A stretch of 64,000 bases of DNA from assembly GCF_002000085.1 (NCBI RefSeq), contig NZ_MUZU01000007.1, positions 1 through 64,000 on the forward strand. The letters run 5' to 3'. The DNA comes from Pseudocolwellia agarivorans (lineage in GTDB: Bacteria; Pseudomonadota; Gammaproteobacteria; Enterobacterales; Alteromonadaceae). The position numbers and the translations under genes are program-made. Shown here one piece after another: positions 18,437 through 28,397 of this stretch; the first letter of the stretch is position 1, and every line of letters begins with the position of its first letter. The notes below the pieces were generated by a model. It searched no databases, was not told where the DNA came from, and was given only the letters and a program-made list of their open reading frames with translations.

Positions 18437-19138
18437 TTAAAGAAAATTCTCCTTTAACGATTTAACTAATTTTGGAACACCGTTTGCTGCGGTATCTTTA
18501 ATAACAGTAAGGTTTGCAACTGACTCTAGTTCTAAGTTTGTGGCGGGGTCTACATCAATATAATATACAGGAACCTTAGGTCCTATAAACGACACTAAGC
18601 CTGCCGCAGGATAAACTTGTAAGGATGTTCCGATAATAATAAATACGTCTGCAGACATTACTTCAGCTATCGCATTGTCTAGTTTATCAACCGCTTCTCC
18701 AAACCAAACAATATGGGGTCTTAGTTGACTACCTAACGGACATCTATCTTTTAAAGTTATATCCCCTAAACAATCAAAAGTAAGATCGGGGTTAGCTGAA
18801 CTTTCGCTTTTCAGTAATTCACCATGTAAATGAATAACGTTTTTACTGCCAGCCCTTTCATGTAAATTATCGACATTTTGCGTAACAATAGAAACGTTTG
18901 CGTATTTAGCTAATTCAGCTAAAGCGAGGTGACCTGAATTGGGCGATACATTATATAAATGTCGTCTTCTTTCATTGTAAAAATCAAGAACCAACTGAGG
19001 ATCTTTATGCCAGCCCTCTAAGGAAGCAACCGTTAAAAAGTCATGGCCTTCCCATAATCCATCAGCATCTCTAAAGGTATTAATACCACTTTCTTCGCTC
19101 ATTCCAGCGCCAGAAAAAATAACAACTTTTTTACTCAT
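18437..19138 (-). CDS. cobB: Sir2/CobB-type NAD-dependent protein deacylase
   Basis: 233 residues. It has the NAD-binding GAGMSEESGINTFRD, the TQNVDNLHERAG motif, catalytic His in HLHGEL, and FYNERRR. The last carries the Tyr-x-x-Arg pair that in CobB/SIRT5-type (class III) enzymes favours desuccinylation. It removes acyl groups from lysines using NAD. The small zinc domain appears reduced: only single cysteines (FDCLG and DRCP) are seen instead of two CxxC pairs, as in some bacterial sirtuins. Monocistronic. Function is confident and acyl preference inferred. Confidence 0.9.
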   Translation of the reverse strand: MSKKVVIFSGAGMSEESGINTFRDADGLWEGHDFLTVASLEGWHKDPQLVLDFYNERRRHLYNVSPNSGHLALAELAKYANVSIVTQNVDNLHERAGSKNVIHLHGELLKSESSANPDLTFDCLGDITLKDRCPLGSQLRPHIVWFGEAVDKLDNAIAEVMSADVFIIIGTSLQVYPAAGLVSFIGPKVPVYYIDVDPATNLELESVANLTVIKDTAANGVPKLVKSLKENFL

Positions 19139-19235
19139 ACATCTAATCGTTCATATTCCATTATTTTTAATATAATAAACGTGAATTAGCTCTGATAGCA
19201 ATTGAAGTATTATATTCTATTAGACTTTTATGTTT

Positions 19236-22200
19236 TTATTCCTTTAAAGCAGGAATATCTTCATTAAGTATACGTTTACGCCATTTTTGCCAATTTTCGT
19301 TCAGCCCGACACTTGCCCAGTAAAGACATGGCACAAAGACTAAGGTAATAATAGTTGCCGCGATAACACCATAAGCTAAAGACACTACCATAGGGATCAA
19401 AAACTTAGCTTGAACACTTTGTGCTGATAGCATAGGCATTAAGCCAATAAAGGTAGTTAAAGATGTTAATAAAATTGGCCTAAATCGAGTTTTACATGCC
19501 AGGAAAACAGCATCTTTTGCGTTTTTACCTTCTTTAACGAATCGATTAATTGCATCAACTAATACGAGGTTGTCGTTGATAACAACACCTGAGGCAGCCA
19601 AAATACCTAACATTGAAAACATGCCATAGCTTACATCATGAATAAGATGTCCTAATAAAGCACCTAAAAAACTAAAAGGTATCGCTGACATGATCAGTAA
19701 CGGTTGGCTGTAAGAACGAAATGCAATAGCCATTAGCATATAAGCGACCATTATAGCTAAACCTTCTAGCACAATAACGGTTTGTTGAAATTCGTCTTCT
19801 GCCTGCATTCTTTCGCCACGACCAAAACCTACCTGCGGGTGTCGCTTTTGCCATTGAGGTAGAAAGTTATCTTTTATGTCGTTTATCATGGCAGCTCTAT
19901 CATCGCCAGAGTATTCCCCGTAAACATAACCCGACTTGTAACCGTCTATTCGTATAATACGTTGTATGCCAGCATGAATTTCTAAATCAACAACCGCCAT
20001 AAGGGGAATAGTTCGGCCGTCTCGACTTCTTATTTTTAAATGATTTAACGTTTCAATCGACTCACGCTCTACTTGCGAATACATTACTTTAACTTTTACA
20101 TCACCACCTACTTTAGGCAGTCGTTGAACTTCTTGACCAAAGTAGGCTTGTTTAATTTGTTTACTAACTTCTTTAATACTTAACCCTAATGCTTCTGCGC
20201 CAGGTTTTAAATGAAAGATCATTTCCTGACTGCCTTTATCCATATTATCTCGTAATAAATAAACACCTGAATAAGTCGCTAAATGTAGTTTAAAGTCTTC
20301 TACTGCATCTTTTAATGCTTCAATATTTTGCGAATTAAAACTAAAACCAATTTTAGGTTCTTGTGTGTTTAGAGTAGATTTAAGTTCGATTTCTTCCGCA
20401 TCAGGTATATCACCAATAAACTCTTGCAGCTTGGCTGAGGCTTCTTCAATATTCATCGCCCTTTGCTCAAAGCTTACTAATTTTATTTCACTAACAATGC
20501 GTGTTAAAGATAGCTGTGTGTATGCATGTTCAACCAGTTGCGGATTTTCCATGGTTTCAACATAATTTAAGAGTGCTTGTTGCCCTAATTGAATTTGACT
20601 AAGCACTTGCAACATACGTTCGTGCGTTGCTGTGGGAGGTAGATTTACTATCAGCCTTATTTTGTCGTCGGCTATTTGTGGCATAAAAGACTTATGAATA
20701 TAGTTATTATTTAACAAACTAAGCCCGATAAATAAACTACCAATAAACAAAGCTAAAACGCTGTGTTTGTACTTATAGCTCCATGTAAGTAAAGGCATAT
20801 AGATATGTTGATTCAGCCATTCTAAACTTCCTGCAAACTTAGCTTGTATACGCACCAACTTTGATTGCTTCGCATTAGGATCTTGGTGCTTCAAGTGGCG
20901 AAGATGCGAAGGTAAAATACATAAAGCTTCAAAAAGTGAAAACAATAAAGACAAAATAACAACGGTGGCGATAGCACGAGTAAACTCTGCGGTATTACCT
21001 GGTAAAAAAGCCATAGGAGCAAACACCACTACCGTAGTTAATACACCAAACAACACAGGTTTTGCCACTTGAGCAACCCCTTCAATTACCGCCTCTTCTC
21101 CGTCTAAGCCAGCTTCATGACTTAAATGAACGCTTTCACCAATAACAATAGCATCGTCAACCACAATACCTATTACCATTAAAAAGGCGAAAAGTGAGAT
21201 CATGTTTAGCGATACATCAAAGGTAGGTAATAAAGCAAAGCTAGCAGCAAAGGCTGTACCAATACCAGCACTTACCCATAAAGCAATTTTAGGTTGTAAA
21301 AAGAGTAAAAGTAGAACAAACACTAAAGCTAGACCACTTAACGCATTAGTAAAAATAGTAGATAAGCGTCCTTGGTAAGCTTCGTTCCAATCAGACCAAA
21401 TGGTAAGTTTTACACCGTCAGGTAATTGCGCATTTTTTTTATTAACAAAGTCATGAACGTTCTTAGACATGCTAGGAATGTCCATGTAATCACTGTTCAG
21501 CACATCGATTAAAATGGCCGGTTCGCCATCAAAAGTAGAAATAAAATGTGTATCTGCCAAACCGTCTTTTACCTGAGCAACATCACGAAGATATAAGGTA
21601 GCGCCATCTTTATTTTGCCTAATAACAATGTCTTCAAACTCTTGCTGCTCGTCTGCTCGGTTTCTTACCGACAACATTAATACGCCAGCTTCGTCACGAA
21701 CAGTACCAGTAGAAATATTAATAGAAGAGTTACGAATGGCAGTAGAAACTTCATCAATGGTAATGTCGTAGGTAGACATTGCTTCTTCGGTGACTTCAAT
21801 AGCGACTTCGTATCTACCTTCACCTTTTAAAACTACACTAGAAATCAGTGGTAAAGCTGAAACTTGCTGACGAATTTGATGGGATAAAGCAGCTAAAGTT
21901 TCTCGTTCCATTTGCCCATGCAGTGCAATGCGGATCATTTCTTTACGATTTGTTCTTTCTGTTACAACGGGACGTTCTGAGTCACTGGGCAAGCCGTTAA
22001 CCGAATTTATTTTTTCTCTTATTTCTTCGGCAAACTTACGCTTATCAACTCGTTCTTTACCGGTAACGGTTATTGAAGCCTTGCCTTCTAAAGCTCTTGA
22101 TACAACACGTTTAATACCTTCAACGTTTTTAATCGCGTCTTCAAAACGCACAATAATTTGGTCTTCAATATCTCTTGGGCCTGCGCCCGGCCAGCGCATA

Positions 22201-22349
22201 TTAATGTCCATAATGGCCATTTTTTCAGTCGGGAAAGGTTCTTTTTCAATACTGTAAAAATAGCTAACTAAACCAGCAACAATTAAGCTAACCATGGCAA
22301 GGTTAGCCGCGATAGGATTTTTTACCCACCAACTAACAACTGACCTCAT
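19236..22349 (-). CDS. RND-family efflux pump inner-membrane permease
   Basis: 1037 residues with the AcrB-like two-fold layout: 12 membrane helices in two blocks and two large periplasmic loops. The proton-relay acidic pair is visible in GIVVDDAIVIGESV (about residue 400), and the second half has ASGVVINDNLVLVDAIN. The N-terminus MRSVVSWWVKNPIAANLAMV is typical of the HAE1/HME subgroup. It exports drugs or other compounds with the adaptor and outer-membrane proteins encoded upstream. It overlaps the adaptor gene by 4 bp (ATGA), so the two are translationally coupled. Substrate unknown. Confidence 0.94.
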   Translation of the reverse strand: MRSVVSWWVKNPIAANLAMVSLIVAGLVSYFYSIEKEPFPTEKMAIMDINMRWPGAGPRDIEDQIIVRFEDAIKNVEGIKRVVSRALEGKASITVTGKERVDKRKFAEEIREKINSVNGLPSDSERPVVTERTNRKEMIRIALHGQMERETLAALSHQIRQQVSALPLISSVVLKGEGRYEVAIEVTEEAMSTYDITIDEVSTAIRNSSINISTGTVRDEAGVLMLSVRNRADEQQEFEDIVIRQNKDGATLYLRDVAQVKDGLADTHFISTFDGEPAILIDVLNSDYMDIPSMSKNVHDFVNKKNAQLPDGVKLTIWSDWNEAYQGRLSTIFTNALSGLALVFVLLLLFLQPKIALWVSAGIGTAFAASFALLPTFDVSLNMISLFAFLMVIGIVVDDAIVIGESVHLSHEAGLDGEEAVIEGVAQVAKPVLFGVLTTVVVFAPMAFLPGNTAEFTRAIATVVILSLLFSLFEALCILPSHLRHLKHQDPNAKQSKLVRIQAKFAGSLEWLNQHIYMPLLTWSYKYKHSVLALFIGSLFIGLSLLNNNYIHKSFMPQIADDKIRLIVNLPPTATHERMLQVLSQIQLGQQALLNYVETMENPQLVEHAYTQLSLTRIVSEIKLVSFEQRAMNIEEASAKLQEFIGDIPDAEEIELKSTLNTQEPKIGFSFNSQNIEALKDAVEDFKLHLATYSGVYLLRDNMDKGSQEMIFHLKPGAEALGLSIKEVSKQIKQAYFGQEVQRLPKVGGDVKVKVMYSQVERESIETLNHLKIRSRDGRTIPLMAVVDLEIHAGIQRIIRIDGYKSGYVYGEYSGDDRAAMINDIKDNFLPQWQKRHPQVGFGRGERMQAEDEFQQTVIVLEGLAIMVAYMLMAIAFRSYSQPLLIMSAIPFSFLGALLGHLIHDVSYGMFSMLGILAASGVVINDNLVLVDAINRFVKEGKNAKDAVFLACKTRFRPILLTSLTTFIGLMPMLSAQSVQAKFLIPMVVSLAYGVIAATIITLVFVPCLYWASVGLNENWQKWRKRILNEDIPALKE

Positions 22350-23629
22350 GCTCCTAGCCCTTCATTGGTGATTTGTTTTTTTCTATTTTTCTTATTTTTG
22401 TTCTTTTTAACCGCGGTGTTCGTGTTTATTTCTTTTCTGTTTGCATCATCCGCTGTATTTGCCTGTTGAATATCTATTTGCTGTTTATTTTGTAACGGCT
22501 TAACAGGCATACCCGGTGTGGGCGCAACTAAGGCTGAAATAATAATATCGGTATTGTTAGCTATGCCTTTAACCACAACAGATTGATCGTCTCGGTGGAT
22601 CAGTTCGATCGTTTTAACTTGTAGGTTGCTCTCTTCGTCAACGTACCAAATTCTATTACTTGATCTGACGGCAGTCCGAGGCAAGGTGCTTGCGTTGTGA
22701 ACTACACTTCCTTTGATTTTTCCGTTGACAAATAACCCAGGTAAAATATTACTTTTATTTTGATTTTGATGAATTTCAGCAATAACGTTTAAGGTACGAG
22801 TACGTGGATCAAATTGACCAGAAGTACGAACAATACGACCTTGCCACGACAATATTTGATTACCCATTTCAGCACTAAAAGTAACATCTACACCTTTGTT
22901 GTAATCTTCTTGATAAAAGTCGATAGGCAATTCTAAAATAGACAATTGTTTGCCATTTAAAGCTAAGTTTACTTCCATTATTTCAGCATTATAAATAGAG
23001 GTTAGCGTAGTGTTTCGGTTAATTTGTTGACCTACATTTACGTTTTCGCTTCTTACTACACCAGAAAATGGCGCTAAAATTTCTGTACGCTCTAAATCTA
23101 ACTTGGCTTTGTCTAACTGTGCTTTAGCTGATTTAAGCTCTGCTTCAGCATGTTCTAGTTGTGGCAACCAACGGGCTAAATCGTTTGCATTGTCACGTCC
23201 TAAATTAACTAACTCTTGTTTAGCAACGTTAGCTTGCGCTCTAACTTTTTCTAGCTGTTGTTTAGCTTGTGCGACTTTAGCTTCACTTTGAATAACATTT
23301 AATAAGTAATCACTATCATCTACTTTTAATAGCAACTGGCCCTTATTCACTCGGCCACCTTCTACTAAGTTAGCGGCAACAAAAAGTAATCGCCCTTCTA
23401 CTTGGCTGCGTAAATCGACTTGTTGTTTTGGTTTAACTTCGCCTTGGCTGTAAGCAAAGAGTTGTATGTCTTGCAGGTGCGATTTTTCAACAAACACTTT
23501 AAGCTTTTTGGGTTTGTAGTTATTTTTTTCAGCAACCGGCTTAAATACATCTAATGCGTATAATGTCGTTAAAATAAGGCTTACGATAACGATAAAGGGA
23601 ATTGAGTCGACAAGTTTAACTTTTAACAT
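22346..23629 (-). CDS. RND efflux periplasmic adaptor (membrane fusion protein)
   Basis: 427 residues. An N-terminal membrane anchor or uncleaved signal (about 8-28) is followed by a biotinyl-lipoyl-like half with VDLRSQVEGRLLFV. A long alpha-helical hairpin (about 105-180, AKVAQAKQQLEKVRAQ) and the second lipoyl half ILAPFSGVVRSENVNVGQ follow, then beta-barrel and membrane-proximal domains. The C-terminus is a Lys/Asn-rich tail. It bridges the RND pump and the TolC-like channel. It lies 2 bp from the preceding outer-membrane gene and overlaps the pump gene. Confidence 0.93.
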   Translation of the reverse strand: MLKVKLVDSIPFIVIVSLILTTLYALDVFKPVAEKNNYKPKKLKVFVEKSHLQDIQLFAYSQGEVKPKQQVDLRSQVEGRLLFVAANLVEGGRVNKGQLLLKVDDSDYLLNVIQSEAKVAQAKQQLEKVRAQANVAKQELVNLGRDNANDLARWLPQLEHAEAELKSAKAQLDKAKLDLERTEILAPFSGVVRSENVNVGQQINRNTTLTSIYNAEIMEVNLALNGKQLSILELPIDFYQEDYNKGVDVTFSAEMGNQILSWQGRIVRTSGQFDPRTRTLNVIAEIHQNQNKSNILPGLFVNGKIKGSVVHNASTLPRTAVRSSNRIWYVDEESNLQVKTIELIHRDDQSVVVKGIANNTDIIISALVAPTPGMPVKPLQNKQQIDIQQANTADDANRKEINTNTAVKKNKNKKNRKKQITNEGLGA

Positions 23630-23631
23630 AA

Positions 23632-25035
23632 TTATATAGACTTAGTTAATGATTGAGGTACGCCTAAGGCGAGAATAAGTTGGATTCTATTTTTCAATCG
23701 AGCTGTTGATAATACCATCAGATCTACTTCTACTGCGGTGCGTGTTCGTTGTGCTGATAACAATTCAAAGCTATTTGTTACCCCCACGTTATACTGATCT
23801 TCTGTTTGCCTTTCTGCTTCTTTTGCTTCATGAAAAGCTTTTTCTAATAATTCTTGACGACGGCTTAATAAACTTTCGTTTTGAATAGCGGCTTCAACTT
23901 GTTGCCAAGCATCTAACAGCGTAGCTTTATACTGCTCAAATTGTATTTGTTGCTGTAAATAAGCTTTTTCAGCTTGCTTACTTAACACACCTTGATAAAA
24001 AACAGGTTGTACTAATGAAGCTGTTAAAGAACCTAGCCAGTAATTGATATCGAATAATTCACTGGCATCTGCGCGTCTAGCATCGTAGTTAAAATTAAGT
24101 GTTAGTTTAGGTAACATTTTTTTCTTGGCTACGTCCCAACTGTATCCCGCAGCAATTAGTGTTGCTTCTGCAGCTCGAACATCAGGTCGATTAAGTAAAA
24201 TATCTTTAGGAGCTAATAAATTAATGCCTTGTTGTAATTCAGGTAAGGTAAGTTGTAGATCGAGTTTTTGTTCTGAGTAATTACCAAGTAATAAATTGAG
24301 TCGGCGCTTAGCTTGCTCACGTTTGTAATTTATTCTTTTTTGGCTTTCTAACAAACGGTACAAATTGGTTTTAGCATTACGTATATCAATACCTGTAGAT
24401 AAACCATTATCTAAACGTGTTATCGACATATTTAAACGACGTTTTTGATTCTCTATATGATTTCTATTTAATTTAAGTAAATTGTTTTGTTCAATAACTT
24501 CTAAGTAAGTTATCAACACCTGCGATTGTAACGACTGCCTTGCAGCAACAAGTGCAAACTGTTGGGCTTTAGCTGTCCATGTTTTTTGCTTTTCAGTGCT
24601 GGCTAATTTTTGCCATAAATCGAGCTCCCAATTAACACCAACACCTAACGTTGCTAATTGATTAGTCGATTTAGTTAAATCACCACTTGACGATAAACTT
24701 TGATTAACACGTTTAGAGGTTTGTAAATTAATTTCAGGCCACAGAGATCCCGAAGCTATTTCGTAATCAGTGATCGCCTGCTTTACTCTAAGTGCGGTAA
24801 TACTTAATTGAGGATTGTTTTTTTCAGCCAGCTGCAATAATTCTTGCGCTTGCGTTGGTAGTTGCATACCCCATTCTAAATCTTCACCTTCAGGTAAAAA
24901 TTGTTGTGACTGGTTTAACCAATTGGTCGAAGCCAAGTCAGCAAGATGTGAAACTGAATGTTTTTGTTCTTGGCTAATATTAGCACTACAACTTGTTAAT
25001 GAAATAAAAAGGAAAATACTAACAACTTTAATCAT
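23632..25035 (-). CDS. TolC/NodT-family outer-membrane efflux lipoprotein
   Basis: 467 residues from ATG 25035. A far-upstream in-frame ATG at 25134 would add a non-signal extension, so it is rejected. The N-terminus is a lipoprotein signal with lipobox SLTSCS (Cys about residue 16). Two OEP repeats form the helical barrel, with LDLWQKLASTEKQ in the first half and the GVTNSFELLSAQRT signature in the second. It is the outer-membrane channel of the tripartite pump whose adaptor and permease follow directly. Confidence 0.9.
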   Translation of the reverse strand: MIKVVSIFLFISLTSCSANISQEQKHSVSHLADLASTNWLNQSQQFLPEGEDLEWGMQLPTQAQELLQLAEKNNPQLSITALRVKQAITDYEIASGSLWPEINLQTSKRVNQSLSSSGDLTKSTNQLATLGVGVNWELDLWQKLASTEKQKTWTAKAQQFALVAARQSLQSQVLITYLEVIEQNNLLKLNRNHIENQKRRLNMSITRLDNGLSTGIDIRNAKTNLYRLLESQKRINYKREQAKRRLNLLLGNYSEQKLDLQLTLPELQQGINLLAPKDILLNRPDVRAAEATLIAAGYSWDVAKKKMLPKLTLNFNYDARRADASELFDINYWLGSLTASLVQPVFYQGVLSKQAEKAYLQQQIQFEQYKATLLDAWQQVEAAIQNESLLSRRQELLEKAFHEAKEAERQTEDQYNVGVTNSFELLSAQRTRTAVEVDLMVLSTARLKNRIQLILALGVPQSLTKSI

Positions 25036-25236
25036 ATTTGCACTTAAGTATAACGTTTGCCTTAAAATACATTTATTTCTCAATTTGCACAATTGAGCAT
25101 ATTTAAACTTTATTGATTTAATTTGATTTAACATCTAAGAAATCACTCATACTCGAACTTTTACTATCAAAATTCGATTGAAAAAATAAAAATTCAACCA
25201 TTTAAATATCACCACTTACTTATAAAATATCTGTTA

Positions 25237-26373
25237 TTAATCTGCAGAAAAAGCAAATACCGTTGCAGAATAAAACGGGGTTGATGGCGATAATACGTAA
25301 GTTTCAAACAGCGCTTGTGCAGGAGCATTAGGTAGCTGAGACGTTTCTATACAAAGGCCCTGATGGGGTTTTGATGGAATATTATTTTTACCTATAACGC
25401 TGTTATTTAAGTAATTAGCGCTATAAAGTTGAGCACCTTGCTCAGTAGTTGATATTTTTAAAGAGCGCCCAGTTTTTTGATGATATAAATGCGCAATATC
25501 TGTTAATTCACCACGTTTATTTTTAGCTAAAAAATAATGATCATAACCTTTACCAATTTGTAACTGTTTGTGATTTTTTAGTATGTCTTGACCCACAGTT
25601 TTAGCTTGTTGAAAATCGAAAGGGGTATTTGTGACGTTTATAAATTTTCCTGTTGGAATAGACTCAGAATTAAGCTCAAGCATAGTTTTAGCATTAAGGG
25701 TAAGTTGATGATCAAGGATGTCGGTATTTCCATTACCTGATAAATTAAAGTAACTATGTTGAGTTGGATTAAACAATGTGTCTTTATCTGTTTTTGCCCT
25801 GTATTCAACAATAAGTTTGCCGTCTTGAGTGACAATATAACTTACTTTAGCGTGTAATTCGCCGGGATAACCTTCGTCACCATCTGGGCTTATTAAGCGT
25901 AAATGTAGAGCAACGCTATGATTCTTTTTTTCTGTTTCAGCTTGCCATACTTTTTTATCAAACCCTTTAAGACCACCGTGTAATTGATGTGGGGGACGGT
26001 TAATATTTAGTTGAATAGTTTTATCGTTTATTGTTGCCATACCATTTTCGATACGATTAGCATAGCGTCCTACTAACGCTCCAAAAAAACGATTTTTATG
26101 TTCATAGTCAGCTAAATTGTCGTAGCCAAGTACAACGTCTTGCCAAATGCCATTACGATCTGGCACTTCAATATTAGTGATTATCCCGCCGTAATTAATC
26201 ACTTTAACGCGAATACTGTTGGTAATTAATTCATATTGCTTAATTAGCTCACCAGAGCTTAACGTGCCATAGTCTGAAACAGTAATACTCGTATTTTTTG
26301 GTTGAATAATATCTGGCGAAAAACTACAGCTAATAACACTTAGTGATAGTAAAAAAATAATACACTTAACCAT
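25237..26373 (-). CDS. Aldose 1-epimerase (galactose mutarotase), predicted lipoprotein
   Basis: 378 residues. A lipoprotein-type signal peptide (lipobox VISCS, Cys about 16) precedes a GalM beta-sandwich with NYGGIITNIEVPDRNG, RYANRIENG, HQLHGGLKGFDKK and the catalytic-His region NPTQHSYFNLSG. The catalytic Glu is likely in CIETSQLPNAP. It interconverts alpha and beta anomers of galactose and similar sugars. Export to the periplasm or outer membrane is unusual compared with cytosolic GalM but common in polysaccharide loci. Its position beside sulfatases and galactosidases supports a role on released galactose. Confidence 0.9.
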   Translation of the reverse strand: MVKCIIFLLSLSVISCSFSPDIIQPKNTSITVSDYGTLSSGELIKQYELITNSIRVKVINYGGIITNIEVPDRNGIWQDVVLGYDNLADYEHKNRFFGALVGRYANRIENGMATINDKTIQLNINRPPHQLHGGLKGFDKKVWQAETEKKNHSVALHLRLISPDGDEGYPGELHAKVSYIVTQDGKLIVEYRAKTDKDTLFNPTQHSYFNLSGNGNTDILDHQLTLNAKTMLELNSESIPTGKFINVTNTPFDFQQAKTVGQDILKNHKQLQIGKGYDHYFLAKNKRGELTDIAHLYHQKTGRSLKISTTEQGAQLYSANYLNNSVIGKNNIPSKPHQGLCIETSQLPNAPAQALFETYVLSPSTPFYSATVFAFSAD

Positions 26374-26430
26374 AATTCATACTCGCACACCCAGTTAAAA
26401 TTGTTATAAAAATCATTTATTTAGCTAATA

Positions 26431-26478
26431 AAAAAGCGAGAACTAAGCAAAATAACATAAGCTTAATTCTCGCTTTTA
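26431..26478. terminator. Terminator between the sulfatase gene and the epimerase gene
   Basis: AAAAGCGAGAACTAAGC pairs with GCTTAATTCTCGCTTTT with a T-run on the minus strand, right after the sulfatase ending at 26506. It shows the epimerase is transcribed separately. Confidence 0.8.
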
Positions 26479-26505
26479 TCGTATCTGTTTATAAACAGAG
26501 TACCG

Positions 26506-28098
26506 TTATTTTAATGCTTTAATTTGATCAATTTTAGCTTGTAACATTTGCGCTAAATCTGGATGTTGTGCAACCACATTATTTTGCTCTGCAGCATCTT
26601 TTGATAAATCGAACAATTGAGGTTCAGCTTGTAAGCCATTTTCAATTGCGGTTTTATTTGCTAACCAATCAGGTGTTGAGCCACTAAATGGTGCAATGTA
26701 TTTCCAGTCTCCGCTACGAATAGATAAAGTAAACGACTCTTCTAACATATCTTCACGACCAGCTATTGTTGAATCCAATAAAGCAGGTAAAACATTTTCA
26801 CTGTCAATTGCTTCACCTTCAGCTAATTCAACGCCAGCTAATTCAGCAAGTGATTTATAAAAATCGATATGGCTAATAAGTGCGCTGCTTTCGCCTGACT
26901 TTTTCAAACCATTTGGATAAGTCACTATCATAGGTACACGAGTACCTGACTCATAAGCACTATATTTACCGCCTCTATATCCACCTGATGGATCGTGATC
27001 ACCAATAAGCTCTACTGATTGATCAAAATAACCATCGTCAACAACAGGGCCATTATCACTTGAGAATATAATTAATGTATTATCGTAAATACCTTGTTTT
27101 TTAAGTTCATCAACAACTTTTCCTGTCATCCAATCCATTTGCAATATCGCATCGCCACGAGGCCCCATACCTGATTTACCGGCAAACATTTTATTAGGTG
27201 AACGAGGTACATGAATATCGTGAAACGGGAAAAACAACATGAAAGGTTCATTTTTACTTTCTTGAATAAATTTAATGGCTTTATTAGTAAAAACAAATGG
27301 GAAGTCTTCATCGACCCATTCAGCAGATTTACCACCAGCCATCCAACCAATACGGCTTACACCATTAATGATAGAAGCACTATGTTGTAAATCCGCAGTT
27401 TGTTTTAATAAATCTGGACGTTCAGTGCCAACCGGACGGTCGCCAATACGTTCTTTATAACTTACAGTGATAGGATCGTTTTTGTCTAAGCCAACAACAT
27501 GATGGTTTTCTAGATAAACTGTAGGTACGCGGTCACCGGTTGCTGGTATTAAAAAGCTATAATCAAAACCTAACTCCAATGGACCCGGTTTTACCGCTTC
27601 ATTCCAATTAACTTCCCCTACGCCTAAACCTAAATGCCACTTACCAATAACCGCTGTTTTATAGCCAGCACGTTTTAACATTTTAGGTAAGGTTGGTTTG
27701 GTATGATCAATAATTAACGGTGCATCTCCCGGAAGAATTGCCGCGTTATTACGAAAAGCATATTGTCCCGTTAACATAGAGTAACGAGACGGAGTACACG
27801 TTGCCGCTGAACTGTGAGAATCAGTAAAACGGATGCCTTCCTTGGCCAAAGCATCTACATTAGGTGTTTGGGCTTGTGTCATGCCATAACTACTTAAATC
27901 CCCGTAACCTAAATCATCTACATAAAAAATTACAATATTAGGCTTACTGCTTTTTTGTGATTTTACACTCACCAGTGGATTTTGTTTTTCATCTTGTGCT
28001 GCTTGACCACTATCAGACTTCATTTCAGAACAAGCCGTAGTTAACAAACAAGCAAAACCAACACAGGCTAAAGATATAAGAGACTTTTTGGTTATCAT
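26506..28098 (-). CDS. Sulfatase (family S1), predicted lipoprotein
   Basis: 530 residues from ATG 28098, which has GAAGG 5 bases upstream. A GTG at 28110 overlaps this site and is rejected. The lipobox LTTACS is at about residue 23. The alkaline-phosphatase-like fold shows metal site YVDDLGYGD, formylglycine motif C-T-P-S-R (C101), IGKWHLGLG and SSDNGP. The Cys must be converted to formylglycine by a modifying enzyme not in this window. It hydrolyses sulfate esters, here probably on an algal galactan. It is divergent from the next sulfatase across a shared regulatory region. Confidence 0.93.
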   Translation of the reverse strand: MITKKSLISLACVGFACLLTTACSEMKSDSGQAAQDEKQNPLVSVKSQKSSKPNIVIFYVDDLGYGDLSSYGMTQAQTPNVDALAKEGIRFTDSHSSAATCTPSRYSMLTGQYAFRNNAAILPGDAPLIIDHTKPTLPKMLKRAGYKTAVIGKWHLGLGVGEVNWNEAVKPGPLELGFDYSFLIPATGDRVPTVYLENHHVVGLDKNDPITVSYKERIGDRPVGTERPDLLKQTADLQHSASIINGVSRIGWMAGGKSAEWVDEDFPFVFTNKAIKFIQESKNEPFMLFFPFHDIHVPRSPNKMFAGKSGMGPRGDAILQMDWMTGKVVDELKKQGIYDNTLIIFSSDNGPVVDDGYFDQSVELIGDHDPSGGYRGGKYSAYESGTRVPMIVTYPNGLKKSGESSALISHIDFYKSLAELAGVELAEGEAIDSENVLPALLDSTIAGREDMLEESFTLSIRSGDWKYIAPFSGSTPDWLANKTAIENGLQAEPQLFDLSKDAAEQNNVVAQHPDLAQMLQAKIDQIKALK

Positions 28099-28188
28099 AC
28101 AAACCTTCACTATTTTAATTTACATTAATGAAACTTAATTTGCTCAATATACTACCGCACCACCTTATAATTTTCCAGACAAAATAAA

Positions 28189-28204
28189 ATCAGCGCTATC
28201 CCTA
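28189..28204. promoter_or_regulatory. Candidate LacI/GalR-type operator, site 1 (imperfect)
   Basis: ATCAGCGCTATCCCTA matches the AGCGCTATCC half of the palindromes at 28316 and 37672. It lies about 90 bp upstream of the leftward sulfatase start at 28098. The rest of the 28099-28397 gap is AT-rich and non-coding. Confidence 0.5.
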
Positions 28205-28312
28205 ATAAAAAACCAGCTTAAAAAAATAAAACTTAACATTTATAAAACAACAACATAAAACAAAAAACACCAACAAAAACACCCAATAAAAAACAAACAA
28301 AAAAGACAAGTT

Positions 28313-28330
28313 TAGGATAGCGCTATCTAA
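28313..28330. promoter_or_regulatory. Candidate LacI/GalR-type operator, site 2
   Basis: TTAGGATAGCGCTATCTAA contains a perfect 12-bp palindrome GATAGCGCTATC (28316-28327) with a central CG, typical of LacI-family operators. It lies about 70 bp upstream of the rightward sulfatase start at 28398. Confidence 0.65.
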
Positions 28331-28397
28331 AAATATTACTTTATTTTTATTTTTGTTTTACTATCTATATAACAGCATAAATCAGGAAAGTTAAATA

